64,000 nucleotides of DNA from Hydractinia symbiolongicarpus (lineage: Eukaryota; Cnidaria; Hydrozoa; Anthoathecata; Hydractiniidae). Position 1 is the first letter of the stretch; each line of letters begins with the position of its first letter. The stretch covers positions 2,108,001 through 2,172,000 of the forward strand of contig NC_079875.1 of the NCBI RefSeq assembly GCF_029227915.1, written 5' to 3'. The notes below the pieces were generated by a model. That model worked only from the letters and a program-made list of their open reading frames with translations, made no database searches and was not told the DNA's origin. The translations under genes were made by a program, and so were the position numbers. Below, piece by piece: positions 11,932 through 24,404 of the stretch.

Positions 11932-12134
11932 ATGAGTTTACTCACAGGGTACTTTCTTTGTATACATTCGACTATACGGGCCAAGCCCGGGATTTACGGG
12001 AAATCGCGGGTTTTCGTTTGCCGGCGATTAAACCACTTTCATTAAGCGTCTCATCAAAAATGAAAACATTTATGAAAACTACAAGTCTCATGCGTTTTAG
12101 TGGTGAAAAAATATTTTAAAAATTCGTTCGGGAA
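11932..12134 (+). repeat. Reference B-type monomer (203 bp)
   Basis: Second major subtype with linked diagnostic changes: ACTCACAGGGTAC after ATGAG, GTATACATTCGACTATACGG instead of the TTTTGAC form, GGCCAAGCCCGGG instead of GGCCGAGTCCGGG, and AAACCACTTTCATTAAGCG instead of AAACTTCTTTTATTCAGCG. It is commonly preceded by a monomer ending CAAGCGTTTTAGTGGTGAAAAG and ATCGTTGTGG. In the direct arm B monomers recur every few units, but they are absent from the 3,540-6,600 block and from about 39.7-42.8 kb. Their positions mark HOR phase. Confidence 0.93.
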
Positions 12135-13064
12135 ATGAGTTTACACCCCGGGTACTTTCTTTGTATACTTTTGACTATACGGGCCGAGTCCAGGATTTAC
12201 GGGAAGTCGCGGGTTTTCGTTTGCCGGCGATTAAACTTCTTTTATTCAGCGTCTCATCAAAAATGAAAACAATTTTGAAAACTACAAGTCTCATGCGTTT
12301 TAGTGGTGAAAAAATAATTTAAAAAATCGTTCGGGAAATGAGTTTACACCCTGGGTACTTTCTTTGTATACTTTTGACTATACGGGCCGAGTCCGGGATT
12401 TACGGGAAATCGCAGGTTTTCGTTTGCCGGCGATTAAACTTCTTTTATTCAGCGTCTCATCAAAAATGAAAACATTTTTGAAAACTACAAGTCTCATGGG
12501 CTTTAGTGGTGAAATAATAATTTAAAAAATCGTTTGGGAAATGAGTTTACACTGGGTACTTTCTTAGTATACTTTTGACTATACGGGCCGAGTACGGGAT
12601 TTACGGGAAATCGCAGGTTTTCGTTTGCCGGCGATTAAACTTCTTATATTCAGCGTCTCATCAAAAATGAAAACATTTTTAAAAACTACAAGTCTCATGG
12701 GCTTTAGTGGTGAAATAATAATTTAAAAAAATCGTTCGGGAAATGAGTTTACTCCCTGGGTACTTTCTTTGTATACTTTTGACTATACGGGCCGAGTCCG
12801 GGGTTTATGGGAAATGGCGGGTTTTCGTTTGCCGGCGATTAAACTTCTTTTATTCAGCGTCTCATCAAAAATGGAAATATTTTTAAATACTACAAGTCTC
12901 ATGGGCTTTAGTGATGAAATAATAATTTAAAAAATCGTTCGGGAAATGAGTTTACACCCTGGGTACTTTCTTTGTATACTTTTGATTATACGGGCCGAGT
13001 CCGGGATTTACGGGAAATCGCAGGTTTTCGTTTGCCGGCGATTAAACTTCTTATATTCAGCGTC

Positions 13065-13128
13065 TCATCAAAAATGAAAACATTTTTAAAAACTACTCAT
13101 CAAAAATGAAAACATTTTTAAAAACTAC
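13065..13128 (+). repeat. Second copy of the 32 bp tandem duplication
   Basis: Same 32 bp unit and same breakpoint as at 8,769-8,832 (copies 13,065-13,096 and 13,097-13,128), 4,296 bp away. The identical junction (ACTAC joined to TCATC) shows that it was copied with its surrounding block rather than arising twice. Confidence 0.94.
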
Positions 13129-15060
13129 AAGTCTCATGGGCTTTAGTGGTGAAATAATAATTTAAAAAAATCGTTCGGGAAATGAGTTTACTCCCTGGGT
13201 ACTTTCTTTGTATACTTTTGACTATACGGGCCGAGTCCGGTGTTTACGGGAAATGGCGGTTTTTCGTTTGCCGGCGATTAAACTTCTTTTATTCAGCATC
13301 TCATCAAAAATGAAAACATTTTTGAAAACTAGAAGTCTCATGCGTTTTAGTGGTGAAATAATAATTTAAAAAATCGTTCGGGAAATGAGTGTACACCCTG
13401 GGTACTTTCTTTGTATACTTTTGACTATACGGGCCGAGTCCGGGATTTACGGGAAATCGCAGGTTTTCGTTTGCCGGCGATTAAACTTCTTTTATTCAGC
13501 GTCTCATCAAAAATGAAAACATTTTTGAAAACTACAAGTCTCATGCGTTTTAGTGGTGAAAAAATAATTTTAAAAATCGTTGGGGAAATGAGTTTACTCC
13601 CTGGGTACTTTCTTTGTATACTTTTTACTATGCGGGCCGAGTCCGGGGTTTACGGGAAATGGCGGGTTTTCGTTTGCCGGCGATTAAACTTCTTTTATTC
13701 AGCGTCTCATCAAAAATGAAAACATTTTTGAAAACTAGAAGTCTCAAGCGTTTTAGTGGTGAAAAGATAATTTAAAAAATCGTTGTGGAAATGAGTTTAC
13801 TCACAGGGTACTTTCTTTGTATACATTCGACTATACGGGCCAAGCCCGGGATTTACGGGAAATCGCGGGTTTTCGTTTGCCGGCGATTAAACCACTTTCA
13901 TTAAGCGTCTCATCAAAAATGAAAACATTTCTGAAAACTACAAGTCTCATGCGTTTTAGTGGTGAAAAAATAATTTAAAAATTCGTTCGGGAAATGAGTT
14001 TACACCCCGGGTACTTTCTTTGTATACTTTTGACTATACGGGCCGAGTCCAGGATTTACGGGAAGTCGCGGGTTTTCGATTGCCGGTGATTAAACTTCTT
14101 TTATTCAGCGTCTCATCAAAAATGAAAACATTTTTGAAAACTACAAGTCTCATGCGTTTTAGTGGTGAAAAAATAATTTAAAAAATCGTTCGGGAAATGA
14201 GTTTACACCCTGGGTACTTTCTTTGTATACTTTTGACTATGCAGGCCGAGTCCGGGATTTACGGGAAATGGCGGGTTTTCGTTTGCCGGCGATTAAACTT
14301 CTTATATTCAGCGTCTCATCAAAAATGAAAACATTTTTAAAAACTACAAGTCTCATGGGTTTTAGTGGTGAAATAATAATTTAAAAAATCGTTCGGGAAA
14401 TGAGTTTACACCCTGGGTACTTTCTTTGTATACTTTTGACTATACGGGCCGAGTCCGGGATTTATGGGAAATCGCAGGTTTTCGTTTGCCGGCGATTAAA
14501 CTTCTTATATTCAGCGTCTCATCAAAAATGAAAACATTTTTAAAAACTACAAGTCTCATGGGCTTTAGTGGTGAAATAATAATTTAAAAAAATCGTTCGG
14601 GAAATGAGTTTACTCCCTGGGTACTTTCTTTGTATACTTTTGACTATACGGGCCGAGTCCGGGGTTTACGGGAAATGGCGGGTTTTCGTTTGCCGGCGAT
14701 TAAACTTCTTTTATTCAGCGTCTCATCAAAAATGAAAACATTTTTGAAAACTAGAAGTCTCAAGCGTTTTAGTGGTGAAAAGATAATTTAAAAAATCGTT
14801 GTGGAAATGAGTTTACTCACAGGGTACTTTCTTTGTATACATTCGACTATACGGGCAAAGCCCGGGATTTACGGGAAATCGCGGTTTTTCGTTTGCCGGC
14901 GATTAAACCACTTTCATTAAGCGTCTCATCAAAAATGAAAACATTTCTGAAAACTACAAGTCTCATGCGTTTTAGTGGTGAAATAATAATTTAAAAAATC
15001 GTTCGGGAAATGAGTGTACACCCTGGGTACTTTCTTTGTATACTTTTGACTATACGGGCC

Positions 15061-18000
15061 GTGTCCGGGATTTACGGGAAATCGCAGGTTTTCGTTTGCC
15101 GGCGATTAAACTTCTTTTATTCAGCGTCTGATCAAAAATGAAAACATTTTTGAAAACTACAAGTCTCATGCGTTTTAGTGGTGAAAAAATAATTTTAAAA
15201 ATCGTTCGGGAAATGAGTTTACTCCCTGGGTACTTTCTTTGTATACTTTTTACTATGCGGGCCGAGTCCGGGGTTTACGGGAAATGGCGGGTTTCCGTTT
15301 GCCGGCGATTAAACTTCTTTTATTCAGCGTCTTATCAAAAATGAAAACATTTTTGAAAACTAGAAGTCTCAAGCGTTTTAGTGGTGAAAAGATAATTTAA
15401 AAAATCGTTGTGGAAATGAGTTTACTCACAGGGTACTTTCTTTGTATACATTCGACTATACGGGCCAAGCCCGGGATTTACGGGAAATCGCGGGTTTTCG
15501 TTTGCCGGCGATTAAACCACTTTCATTAAGCGTCTCATCAAAAATGAAAACATTTATGAAAACTACAAGTCTCATGCGTTTTAGTGGTGAAAAAATAATT
15601 TAAAAATTCGTTCGGGAAATGAGTTTACACCCCGGGTACTTTCTTTGTATACTTTTGACTATACGGGCCGAGTCCGAGATTTACGGGAAATCGCAGGTTT
15701 TCGTTTGCCGGCGATTAAACTTCTTTTATTCAGCGTCTCATCAAAAATGAAAACATTTTTGAAAACTACAAGTCTCATGGGCTTTAGTGGTGAAATAATA
15801 ATTTAAAAAATCGTTTGGGAAATGAGTTTACACTGGGTACTTTCTTAGTATACTTTTGACTATACGGGCCGAGTACGTGATTTACGGAAAATCGCAGGTT
15901 TTCGGTTGCCGGCGATTAAACTTCTTATATTCAGCGTCTCATCAAAAATGAAAACATTTTTAAAAACTACAAGTCTCATGGGCTTTAGTGGTGAAATAAT
16001 AATTTAAAAAAATCGTTCGGGAAATGAGTTTACTCCCTGGGTACTGTCTTTGTATACTTTTGACTATACGGGCCGAGTCCGGGGTTTATGGGAAATGGCG
16101 GGTTTTCGTTTGCCGGCGATTAAACTTCTTATATTCAGCGTCTCATCAAAAATGAAAACATTTTTAAAAACTACAAGTCTCATGGGCTTTAGTGGTGAAA
16201 TAATAATTTAAAAAAATCGTTCGGGAAATGAGTTTACTCCCTGGGTACTTTCTTTGTATACTTTTGACTATACGGGCCGAGTCCGGGGTTTACGGGAAAT
16301 GGCGGGTTTTCGTTTGCCGGCGATTAAACTTCTTTTATTCAGCGTCTCATCAAAAATGAAAACATTTTTGAAAACTAGAAGTCTCAAGCGTTTTAGTGGT
16401 GAAAAGATAATTTAAAAAATCGTTGTGGAAATGAGTTTACTCACAGGGTACTTTCTTTGTATACATTCGACTATACGGGCAAAGCCCGGGATTTACGGGA
16501 AATCGCGGTTTTTCGTTTGCCGGCGATTAAACCACTTTCATTAAGCGTCTCATCAAAAATGAAAACATTTCTGAAAACTACAAGTCTCATGCGTTTTAGT
16601 GGTGAAATAATAATTTAAAAAATCGTTCGGAAAATGGGTGTACACCCTGGGTACTTTCTTTGTATACTTTTGACTATACGGGCCGTGTCCGGGATTTACG
16701 GGAAATCGCAGGTTTTCGTTTGCCGGCGATTAAACTTCTTTTATTCAGCGTCTCATCAAAAATGAAAACATTTTTGAAAACTACAAGTCTCATGCGTTTT
16801 AGTGGTGAAAAAATAATTTTAAAAATCGTTCAGGAAATGAGTTTACTCCCTGGGTACTTTCTTTGTATACTTTTTACTATGCGGGCCGAGTCCGGGTTTA
16901 CGGGAAATGGCGGGTTTCCGTTTGCCGGCGATTAAACTTCTTTTATTCAGCGTCTTATCAAAAATGAAAACATTTTTGAAAACTAGAAGTCTCAAGCGTT
17001 TTAGTGGTGAAAAGATAATTTAAAAAATCGTTGTGGAAATGAGTTTACTCACAGGGTACTTTCTTTGTATACTTTTGACTATACGGGCCGAGTCCAGGAT
17101 TTACGGGAAGTCGCGGGTTTTCGTTTGCCGGCGATTAAACTTCTTTTATTCAGCGTCTCATCAAAAATGAAAACATTTTTGAAAACTACAAGTCTCATGC
17201 GTTTTAGTGGTGAAAAAATAATTTAAAAAATCGTTCGGGAAATGAGTTTACACCCTGGGTACTTTCTTTGTATACTTTTGACTATACGGGCCGAGTCCGG
17301 GATTTACGGGAAATCGCAGGTTTTCGTTTGCCGGCGATTAAACTTCTTTTATTCAGCGTCTCATCAAAAATGAAAACATTTTTGAAAACTACAAGTCTCA
17401 TGGGCTTTAGTGGTGAAATAATAATTTAAAAAATCGTTCGGGAAATGAGTTTACACCCTGGGTACTTTCTTTGTATACTTTTGACTATACGGGCCGAGTC
17501 CGGGATTTATGGGAAATCGCAGGTTTTCGTTTGCCGGCGATTAAACTTCTTATATTCAGCGTCTCATCAAAAATGAAAACATTTTTAAAAACTACAAGTC
17601 TCATGGGCTTTAGTGGTGAAATAATAATTTAAAAAAATCGTTCGGGAAATGAGTTTACTCCCTGGGTACTTTCTTTGTATACTTTTGACTATACGGGCCG
17701 AGTCCGGGGTTTACGGGAAATGGCGGGTTTTCGTTTGCCGGCGATTAAACTTCTTTTATTCAGCGTCTCATCAAAAATGAAAACATTTTTGAAAACTAGA
17801 AGTCTCAAGCGTTTTAGTGGTGAAAAGATAATTTAAAAAATCGTTGTGGAAATGAGTTTACTCACAGGGTACTTTCTTTGTATACATTCGACTATACGGG
17901 CAAAGCCCGGGATTTACGGGAAATCGCGGTTTTTCGTTTGCCGGCGATTAAACCACTTTCATTAAGCGTCTCATCAAAAATGAAAACATTTCTGAAAACT

Positions 18001-18105
18001 ACAAGTCTCATGCGTTTTAGTGGTGAAATAATAATTTAAAAAATCGTTCGGGAAATGAGTGTACACCCTGGGTACTTTCTTTGTATACTTTTGACTATAC
18101 GGGCC
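15061..18105 (+). repeat. 15-monomer HOR unit, 3,045 bp (first copy)
   Basis: CCGTGTCC markers lie at 15,061, 16,685, 18,106 and 19,730, alternating 1,624 and 1,421 bp (8 and 7 monomers). The 15,061 and 18,106 copies match as a 3,045 bp unit up to about 17,430 and 20,470, then diverge (ACACCCTGGG against ACACTGGG). A hybrid monomer near 17,050 starts B-like (CTCACAGGGTAC) and continues A-like (TATACTTTTGAC); it is repeated at about 20,095. Confidence 0.83.
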
Positions 18106-18116
18106 GTGTCCGGGAT

Positions 18117-21100
18117 TTACGGGAAATCGCAGGTTTTCGTTTGCCGGCGATTAAACTTCTTTTATTCAGCGTCTCATCAAAAATGAAAACATTTTTGAAA
18201 ACTACAAGTCTCATGCGTTTTAGTGGTGAAAAAATAATTTTAAAAATCGTTCGGGAAATGAGTTTACTCCCTGGGTACTTTCTTTGTATACTTTTTACTA
18301 TGCGGGCCGAGTCCGGGGTTTACGGGAAATGGCGGGTTTCCGTTTGCCGGCGATTAAACTTCTTTTATTCAGCGTCTTATCAAAAATGAAAACATTTTTG
18401 AAAACTAGAAGTCTCAAGCGTTTTAGTGGTGAAAAGATAATTTAAAAAATCGTTGTGGAAATGAGTTTACTCACAGGGTACTTTCTTTGTATACATTCGA
18501 CTATACGGGCCAAGCCCGGGATTTACGGGAAATCGCGGGTTTTCGTTTGCCGGCGATTAAACCACTTTCATTAAGCGTCTCATCAAAAATGAAAACATTT
18601 ATGAAAACTACAAGTCTCATGCGTTTTAGTGGTGAAAAAATAATTTAAAAATTCGTTCGGGAAATGAGTTTACACCCCGGGTACTTTCTTTGTATACTTT
18701 TGACTATACGGGCCGAGTCCGAGATTTACGGGAAATCGCAGGTTTTCGTTTGCCGGCGATTAAACTTCTTTTATTCAGCGTCTCATCAAAAATGAAAACA
18801 TTTTTGAAAACTACAAGTCTCATGGGCTTTAGTGGTGAAATAATAATTTAAAAAATCGTTTGGGAAATGAGTTTACACTGGGTACTTTCTTAGTATACTT
18901 TTGACTATACGGGCCGAGTACGTGATTTACGGAAAATCGCAGGTTTTCGGTTGCCGGCGATTAAACTTCTTATATTCAGCGTCTCATCAAAAATGAAAAC
19001 ATTTTTAAAAACTACAAGTCTCATGGGCTTTAGTGGTGAAATAATAATTTAAAAAAATCGTTTGGGAAATGAGTTTACTCCCTGGGTACTGTCTTTGTAT
19101 ACTTTTGACTATACGGGCCGAGTCCGGGGTTTATGGGAAATGGCGGGTTTTCGTTTGCCGGCGATTAAACTTCTTATATTCAGCGTCTCATCAAAAATGA
19201 AAACATTTTTAAAAACTACAAGTCTCATGGGCTTTAGTGGTGAAATAATAATTTAAAAAAATCGTTCGGGAAATGAGTTTACTCCCTGGGTACTTTCTTT
19301 GTATACTTTTGACTATACGGGCCGAGTCCGGGGTTTACGGGAAATGGCGGGTTTTCGTTTGCCGGCGATTAAACTTCTTTTATTCAGCGTCTCATCAAAA
19401 ATGAAAACATTTTTGAAAACTAGAAGTCTCAAGCGTTTTAGTGGTGAAAAGATAATTTAAAAAATCGTTGTGGAAATGAGTTTACTCACAGGGTACTTTC
19501 TTTGTATACATTCGACTATACGGGCAAAGCCCGGGATTTACGGGAAATCGCGGTTTTTCGTTTGCCGGCGATTAAACCACTTTCATTAAGCGTCTCATCA
19601 AAAATGAAAACATTTCTGAAAACTACAAGTCTCATGCGTTTTAGTGGTGAAATAATAATTTAAAAAATCGTTCGGAAAATGGGTGTACACCCTGGTTACT
19701 TTCTTTGTATACTTTTGACTATACGGGCCGTGTCCGGGATTTACGGGAAATCGCAGGTTTTCGTTTGCCGGCGATTAAACTTCTTTTATTCAGCGTCTCA
19801 TCAAAAATGAAAACATTTTTGAAAACTACAAGTCTCATGCGTTTTAGTGGTGAAAAAATAATTTTAAAAATCGTTCAGGAAATGAGTTTACTCCCTGGGT
19901 ACTTTCTTTGTATACTTTTTACTATGCGGGCCGAGTCCGGGGTTTACGGGAAATGGCGGGTTTCCGTTTGCCGGCGATTAAACTTCTTTTATTCAGCGTC
20001 TTATCAAAAATGAAAACATTTTTGAAAACTAGAAGTCTCAAGCGTTTTAGTGGTGAAAAGATAATTTAAAAAATCGTTGTGGAAATGAGTTTACTCACAG
20101 GGTACTTTCTTTGTATACTTTTGACTATACGGGCCGAGTCCAGGATTTACGGGAAGTCGCGGGTTTTCGTTTGCCGGCGATTAAACTTCTTTTATTCAGC
20201 GTCTCATCAAAAATGAAAACATTTTTGAAAACTACAAGTCTCATGCGTTTTAGTGGTGAAAAAATAATTTCAAAAATCGTTCGGGAAATGAGTTTACACC
20301 CTGGGTACTTTCTTTGTATACTTTTGACTATACGGGCCGAGTCCGGGATTTACGGGAAATCGCAGGTTTTCGTTTGCCGGCGATTAAACTTCTTTTATTC
20401 AGCGTCTCATCAAAAATGAAAACATTTTTGAAAACTACAAGTCTCATGGGCTTTAGTGGTGAAATAATAATTTAAAAAATCGTTTGGGAAATGAGTTTAC
20501 ACTGGGTACTTTCTTAGTATATTTTTGACTATAGGGGCCGAGTACGGGATTTACGGGAAATCGCAGGTTTTCGTTTGCCGGCGATTAAACTTCTTTTATT
20601 CAGCGTCTCATCAAAAATGAAAACATTTTTGAAAACTACAAGTCTCATGCGTTTTAGTGGTAAAAAAATAATTTAAAAAATCGTTCGGGAAATGAGTTTA
20701 CACCCTGGGTACTCTCTTTGTATACTTTTGACTATACGGGCCGAGTCCGGGATTTACGGAAAATCGCAGGTTTTCGTTTGCCGGCAATTAAACTTCTTTT
20801 ATTCAGCGTCTCATCAAAAATGAAAACATTTTTGAAAACTACAAGTCTCATGCGTTTTAGTGGTGAAAAAATAATTTAAAAATTCGTTGTGGAAATGAGT
20901 TTACTCACAGGGTACTTTCTTTGTATACATTCGACTATACGGGCCAAGCCCGGGATTTACGGGAAATCGCAGGTTTTCGTTTGCCGGCGATTAAACCACT
21001 TTCATTAAGCGTCTCATCAAAAATGAAAACATTTATGAAAACTACAAGTCTCATGCGTTTTAGTGGTGAAAAAATAATTTAAAAATTCGTTCGGGAAATG

Positions 21101-24100
21101 AGTTTACACCCCGGGTACTTTCTTTGTATACTTTTGACTATACGGGCCGAGTCCGGGGTTTACGGGAAATGGCGGGTTTTCGTTTGCCGGCGATTAAACT
21201 TCTTTTATTCAGCGTCTCATCAAAAATGAAAACATTTTTAAAAACTACAAGTCTCATGCGTTTTAGTGGTGAAAAGATAATTTAAAAAATCGTTGTGGAA
21301 ATGAGTTTACTCACAGGGTACTTTCTTTGTATACATTCGACTATACGGGCCAAGCCCGGGATTTACGGGAAATCGCGGGTTTTCGTTTGCCGTCGATTAA
21401 ACCACTTTCATTAAGCGTCTCATCAAAAATGAAAACATTTATGAAAACTACAAGTCTCATGCGTTTTAGTGGTGAAAAAATAATTTAAAAATTCGTTCGG
21501 GAAATGAGTTTACACCCCGGGTACTTTTTTTGTATACTTTTGACTATACGGGCCGTGTCCAGGATTTACGGGAAGTCGCGGGTTTCCGTTTGCCGGCGAT
21601 TAAACTTCTTTTATTCAGCGTCTCATCAAAAAAGGAGACATTTTTGAAACTACAAGTCTCATGCGTTTTAGTGGTGAAAAAATAATTTTAAAAATCGTTG
21701 GGGAAATGAGTTTACTCCCTGGGTACTTTCTTTGTATACTTTTTACTATGCGGGCCGAGTCCGGGGTTTACGGGAAATGGCGGGTTTTCGTTTGCCGGCG
21801 ATTAAACCTCTTTTATTCAGCGTCTCATCAAAAATGAAAACATTTTTGAAAACTAGAAGTCTCAAGCGTTTTAGTGGTGAAAAGATAATTTAAAAAATCG
21901 TTGTGGAAATGAGTTTACTCACAGGGTACTTTCTTTGTATACATTCGACTATACGGGCCAAGCCCGGGATTTACGGGAAATCGCGGGTTTTCGTTTGCCG
22001 GCGATTAAACCACTTTCATTAAGCGTCTCATCAAAAATGAAAACATTTATAAAAACTACAAGTCTCATGCGTTTTAGTGGTGAAAAAATAATTTAAAAAT
22101 TCGTTCGGGAAATGAGTTTACACCCCGGGTACTTTCTTTGTATACTTTTGACTATACGGGCCGAGTCCAGGATTTACGGGAAGTCGCGGGTTTTCGTTTG
22201 CCGGTGATTAAACTTCTTTTATTCAGCGTCTCATCAAAAATGAAAACATTTTTGAAAACTACAAGTCTCATGCGTTTTAGTGGTGAAAAAATAATTTAAA
22301 AAATCGTTCGGGAAATGAGTTTACACCCTGGGTACTTTCTTTGTATACTTTTGACTATGCAGGCCGAGTCCGGGATTTACGGGAAATGGCGGGTTTTCGT
22401 TTGCCGGCGATTAAACTTCTTATATTCAGCGTCTCATCAAAAATGAAAACATTTTTAAAAACTACAAGTCTCATGGGCTTTAGTGGTGAAATAATAATTT
22501 AAAAAATCGTTCGGGAAATGAGTTTACACCCTGGGTACTTTCTTTGTATACTTTTGACTATACGGGCCGAGTCCGGGATTTATGGGAAATCGCAGGTTTT
22601 CGTTTGCCGGCGATTAAACTTCTTATATTCAGCGTCTCATCAAAAATGAAAACATTTTTGAAAACTAGAAGTCTCAAGCGTTTTAGTGGTGAAAAGATAA
22701 TTTAAAAAATCGTTGTGGAAATGAGTTTACTCACAGGGTACTTTCTTTGTATACATTCGACTATACGGGCAAAGCCCGGGATTTACGGGAAATCGCGGTT
22801 TTTCGTTTGCCGGCGATTAAACCACTTTCATTAAGCGTCTCATCAAAAATGAAAACATTTCTGAAAACTACAAGTCTCATGCGTTTTAGTGGTGAAATAA
22901 TAATTTAAAAAATCGTTCGGGAAATGAGTGTACACCTTGGGTACTTTCTTTGTATACTTTTGACTATACGGGCCGTGTCCGGGATTTACGGGAAATCGCA
23001 GGTTTTCGTTTGCCGGCGATTAAACTTCTTTTATTCAGCGTCTCATCAAAAATGAAAACATTTTTGAAAACTAGAAGTCTCAAGCGTTTTAGTGGTGAAA
23101 AGATAATTTAAAAAATCGTTGTGGAAATGAGTTTACTCACAGGGTACTTTCTTTGTATACATTCGACTATACGGGCCAAGCCCGGGATTTACGGGAAATC
23201 GCGGGTTTTCGTTTGCCGGCGATTAAACCACTTTCATTAACCGTCTCATCAAAAATGAAAACATTTATGAAAACTACAAGTCTCATGCGTTTTAGTGGTG
23301 AAAAAATAATTTAAAAATTCGTTCGGGAAATGAGTTTACACCCCGGGTACTTTCTTTGTATACTTTTGACTATACGGGCCGAGTCCAGGATTTACGGGAA
23401 GTCGCGGGTTTTCGTTTGCCGGCGATTAAACTTCTTTTATTCAGCGTCTCATCAAAAATGAAAACATTTTTGAAAACTACAAGTCTCATGCGTTTTAGTG
23501 GTGAAAAAATAATTTAAAAAATCGTTCGGGAAATGAGTTTACACCCTGGGTACTTTCTTTGTATACTTTTGACTATACGGGCCGAGTCCGGGATTTACGG
23601 GAAATCGCAGGTTTTCGTTTGCCGGCGATTAAACTTCTTTTATTCAGCGTCTCATCAAAAATGAAAACATTTTTGAAAACTACAAGTCTCATGGGCTTTA
23701 GTGGTGAAATAATAATTTAAAAAATCGTTTGGGAAATGAGTTTACACTGGGTACTTTCTTAGTATACTTTTGACTATACGGGCCGAGTACGGGATTTACG
23801 GGAAATCGCAGGTTTTCGTTTGCCGGCGATTAAACTTCTTTTATTCAGCGTCTCATCAAAAATGAAAACATTTTTGAAAACTACAAGTCTCATGCGTTTT
23901 AGTGGTAAAAAAATAATTTAAAAAATCGTTCGGGAAATGAGTTTACACCCTGGGTACTCTCTTTGTATACTTTTGACTATACGGGCCGAGTCCGGGATTT
24001 ACGGAAAATCGCAGGTTTTCGTTTGCCGGCAATTAAACTTCTTTTATTCAGCGTCTCATCAAAAATGAAAACATTTTTGAAAACTACAAGTCTCATGCGT

Positions 24101-24404
24101 TTTAGTGGTGAAAAAATAATTTAAAAATTCGTTGTGGAAATGAGTTTACTCACAGGGTACTTTCTTTGTATACATTCGACTATACGGGCCAAGCCCGGGA
24201 TTTACGGGAAATCGCGGGTTTTCGTTTGCCGGCGATTAAACCACTTTCATTAAGCGTCTCATCAAAAATGAAAACATTTATGAAAACTACAAGTCTCATG
24301 CGTTTTAGTGGTGAAAAAATAATTTAAAAATTCGTTCGGGAAATGAGTTTACACCCTGGGTACTTTCTTTGTATACTTTTGACTATACGGGCCGAGTCCG
24401 AAAT
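18117..24404 (+). repeat. 6,288 bp, 31-monomer block, copy 1
   Basis: Every rare marker in this block recurs exactly 6,288 bp downstream: GGGTACTGTCTTTG (19,087), CCTGGTTAC (19,690), ACTATAGGGG (20,528), AAAAAAGGAGACA (near 21,630), TTTGCCGTCG (21,391), CATTAACCGTCTC (near 23,237) and ACACCTTGGG (22,931). I found no mismatch at about a dozen spot checks. The length is 31 x 203 minus 5 bp, explained by 201 and 202 bp monomers. It overlaps the second copy of the 3,045 bp unit. Confidence 0.9.

Larger units (their letters stand above)
10691..15060 (+). repeat. Satellite stretch with 3,484 bp offset duplication
   Basis: Roughly 10.3-12.3 kb matches 13.8-15.7 kb at an offset of 3,484 bp. Markers are ACTATGCAGGCC (10,755 and 14,239) and CGGGCCGTGTCC (11,577 and 15,061). 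The intervening 12.3-13.8 kb contains the 201 bp variant, the copy of the 8.5-9.0 kb segment and the second 32 bp duplication, which accounts for the ~33 bp excess over 17 monomers. Nothing but satellite sequence is present. Confidence 0.8.
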
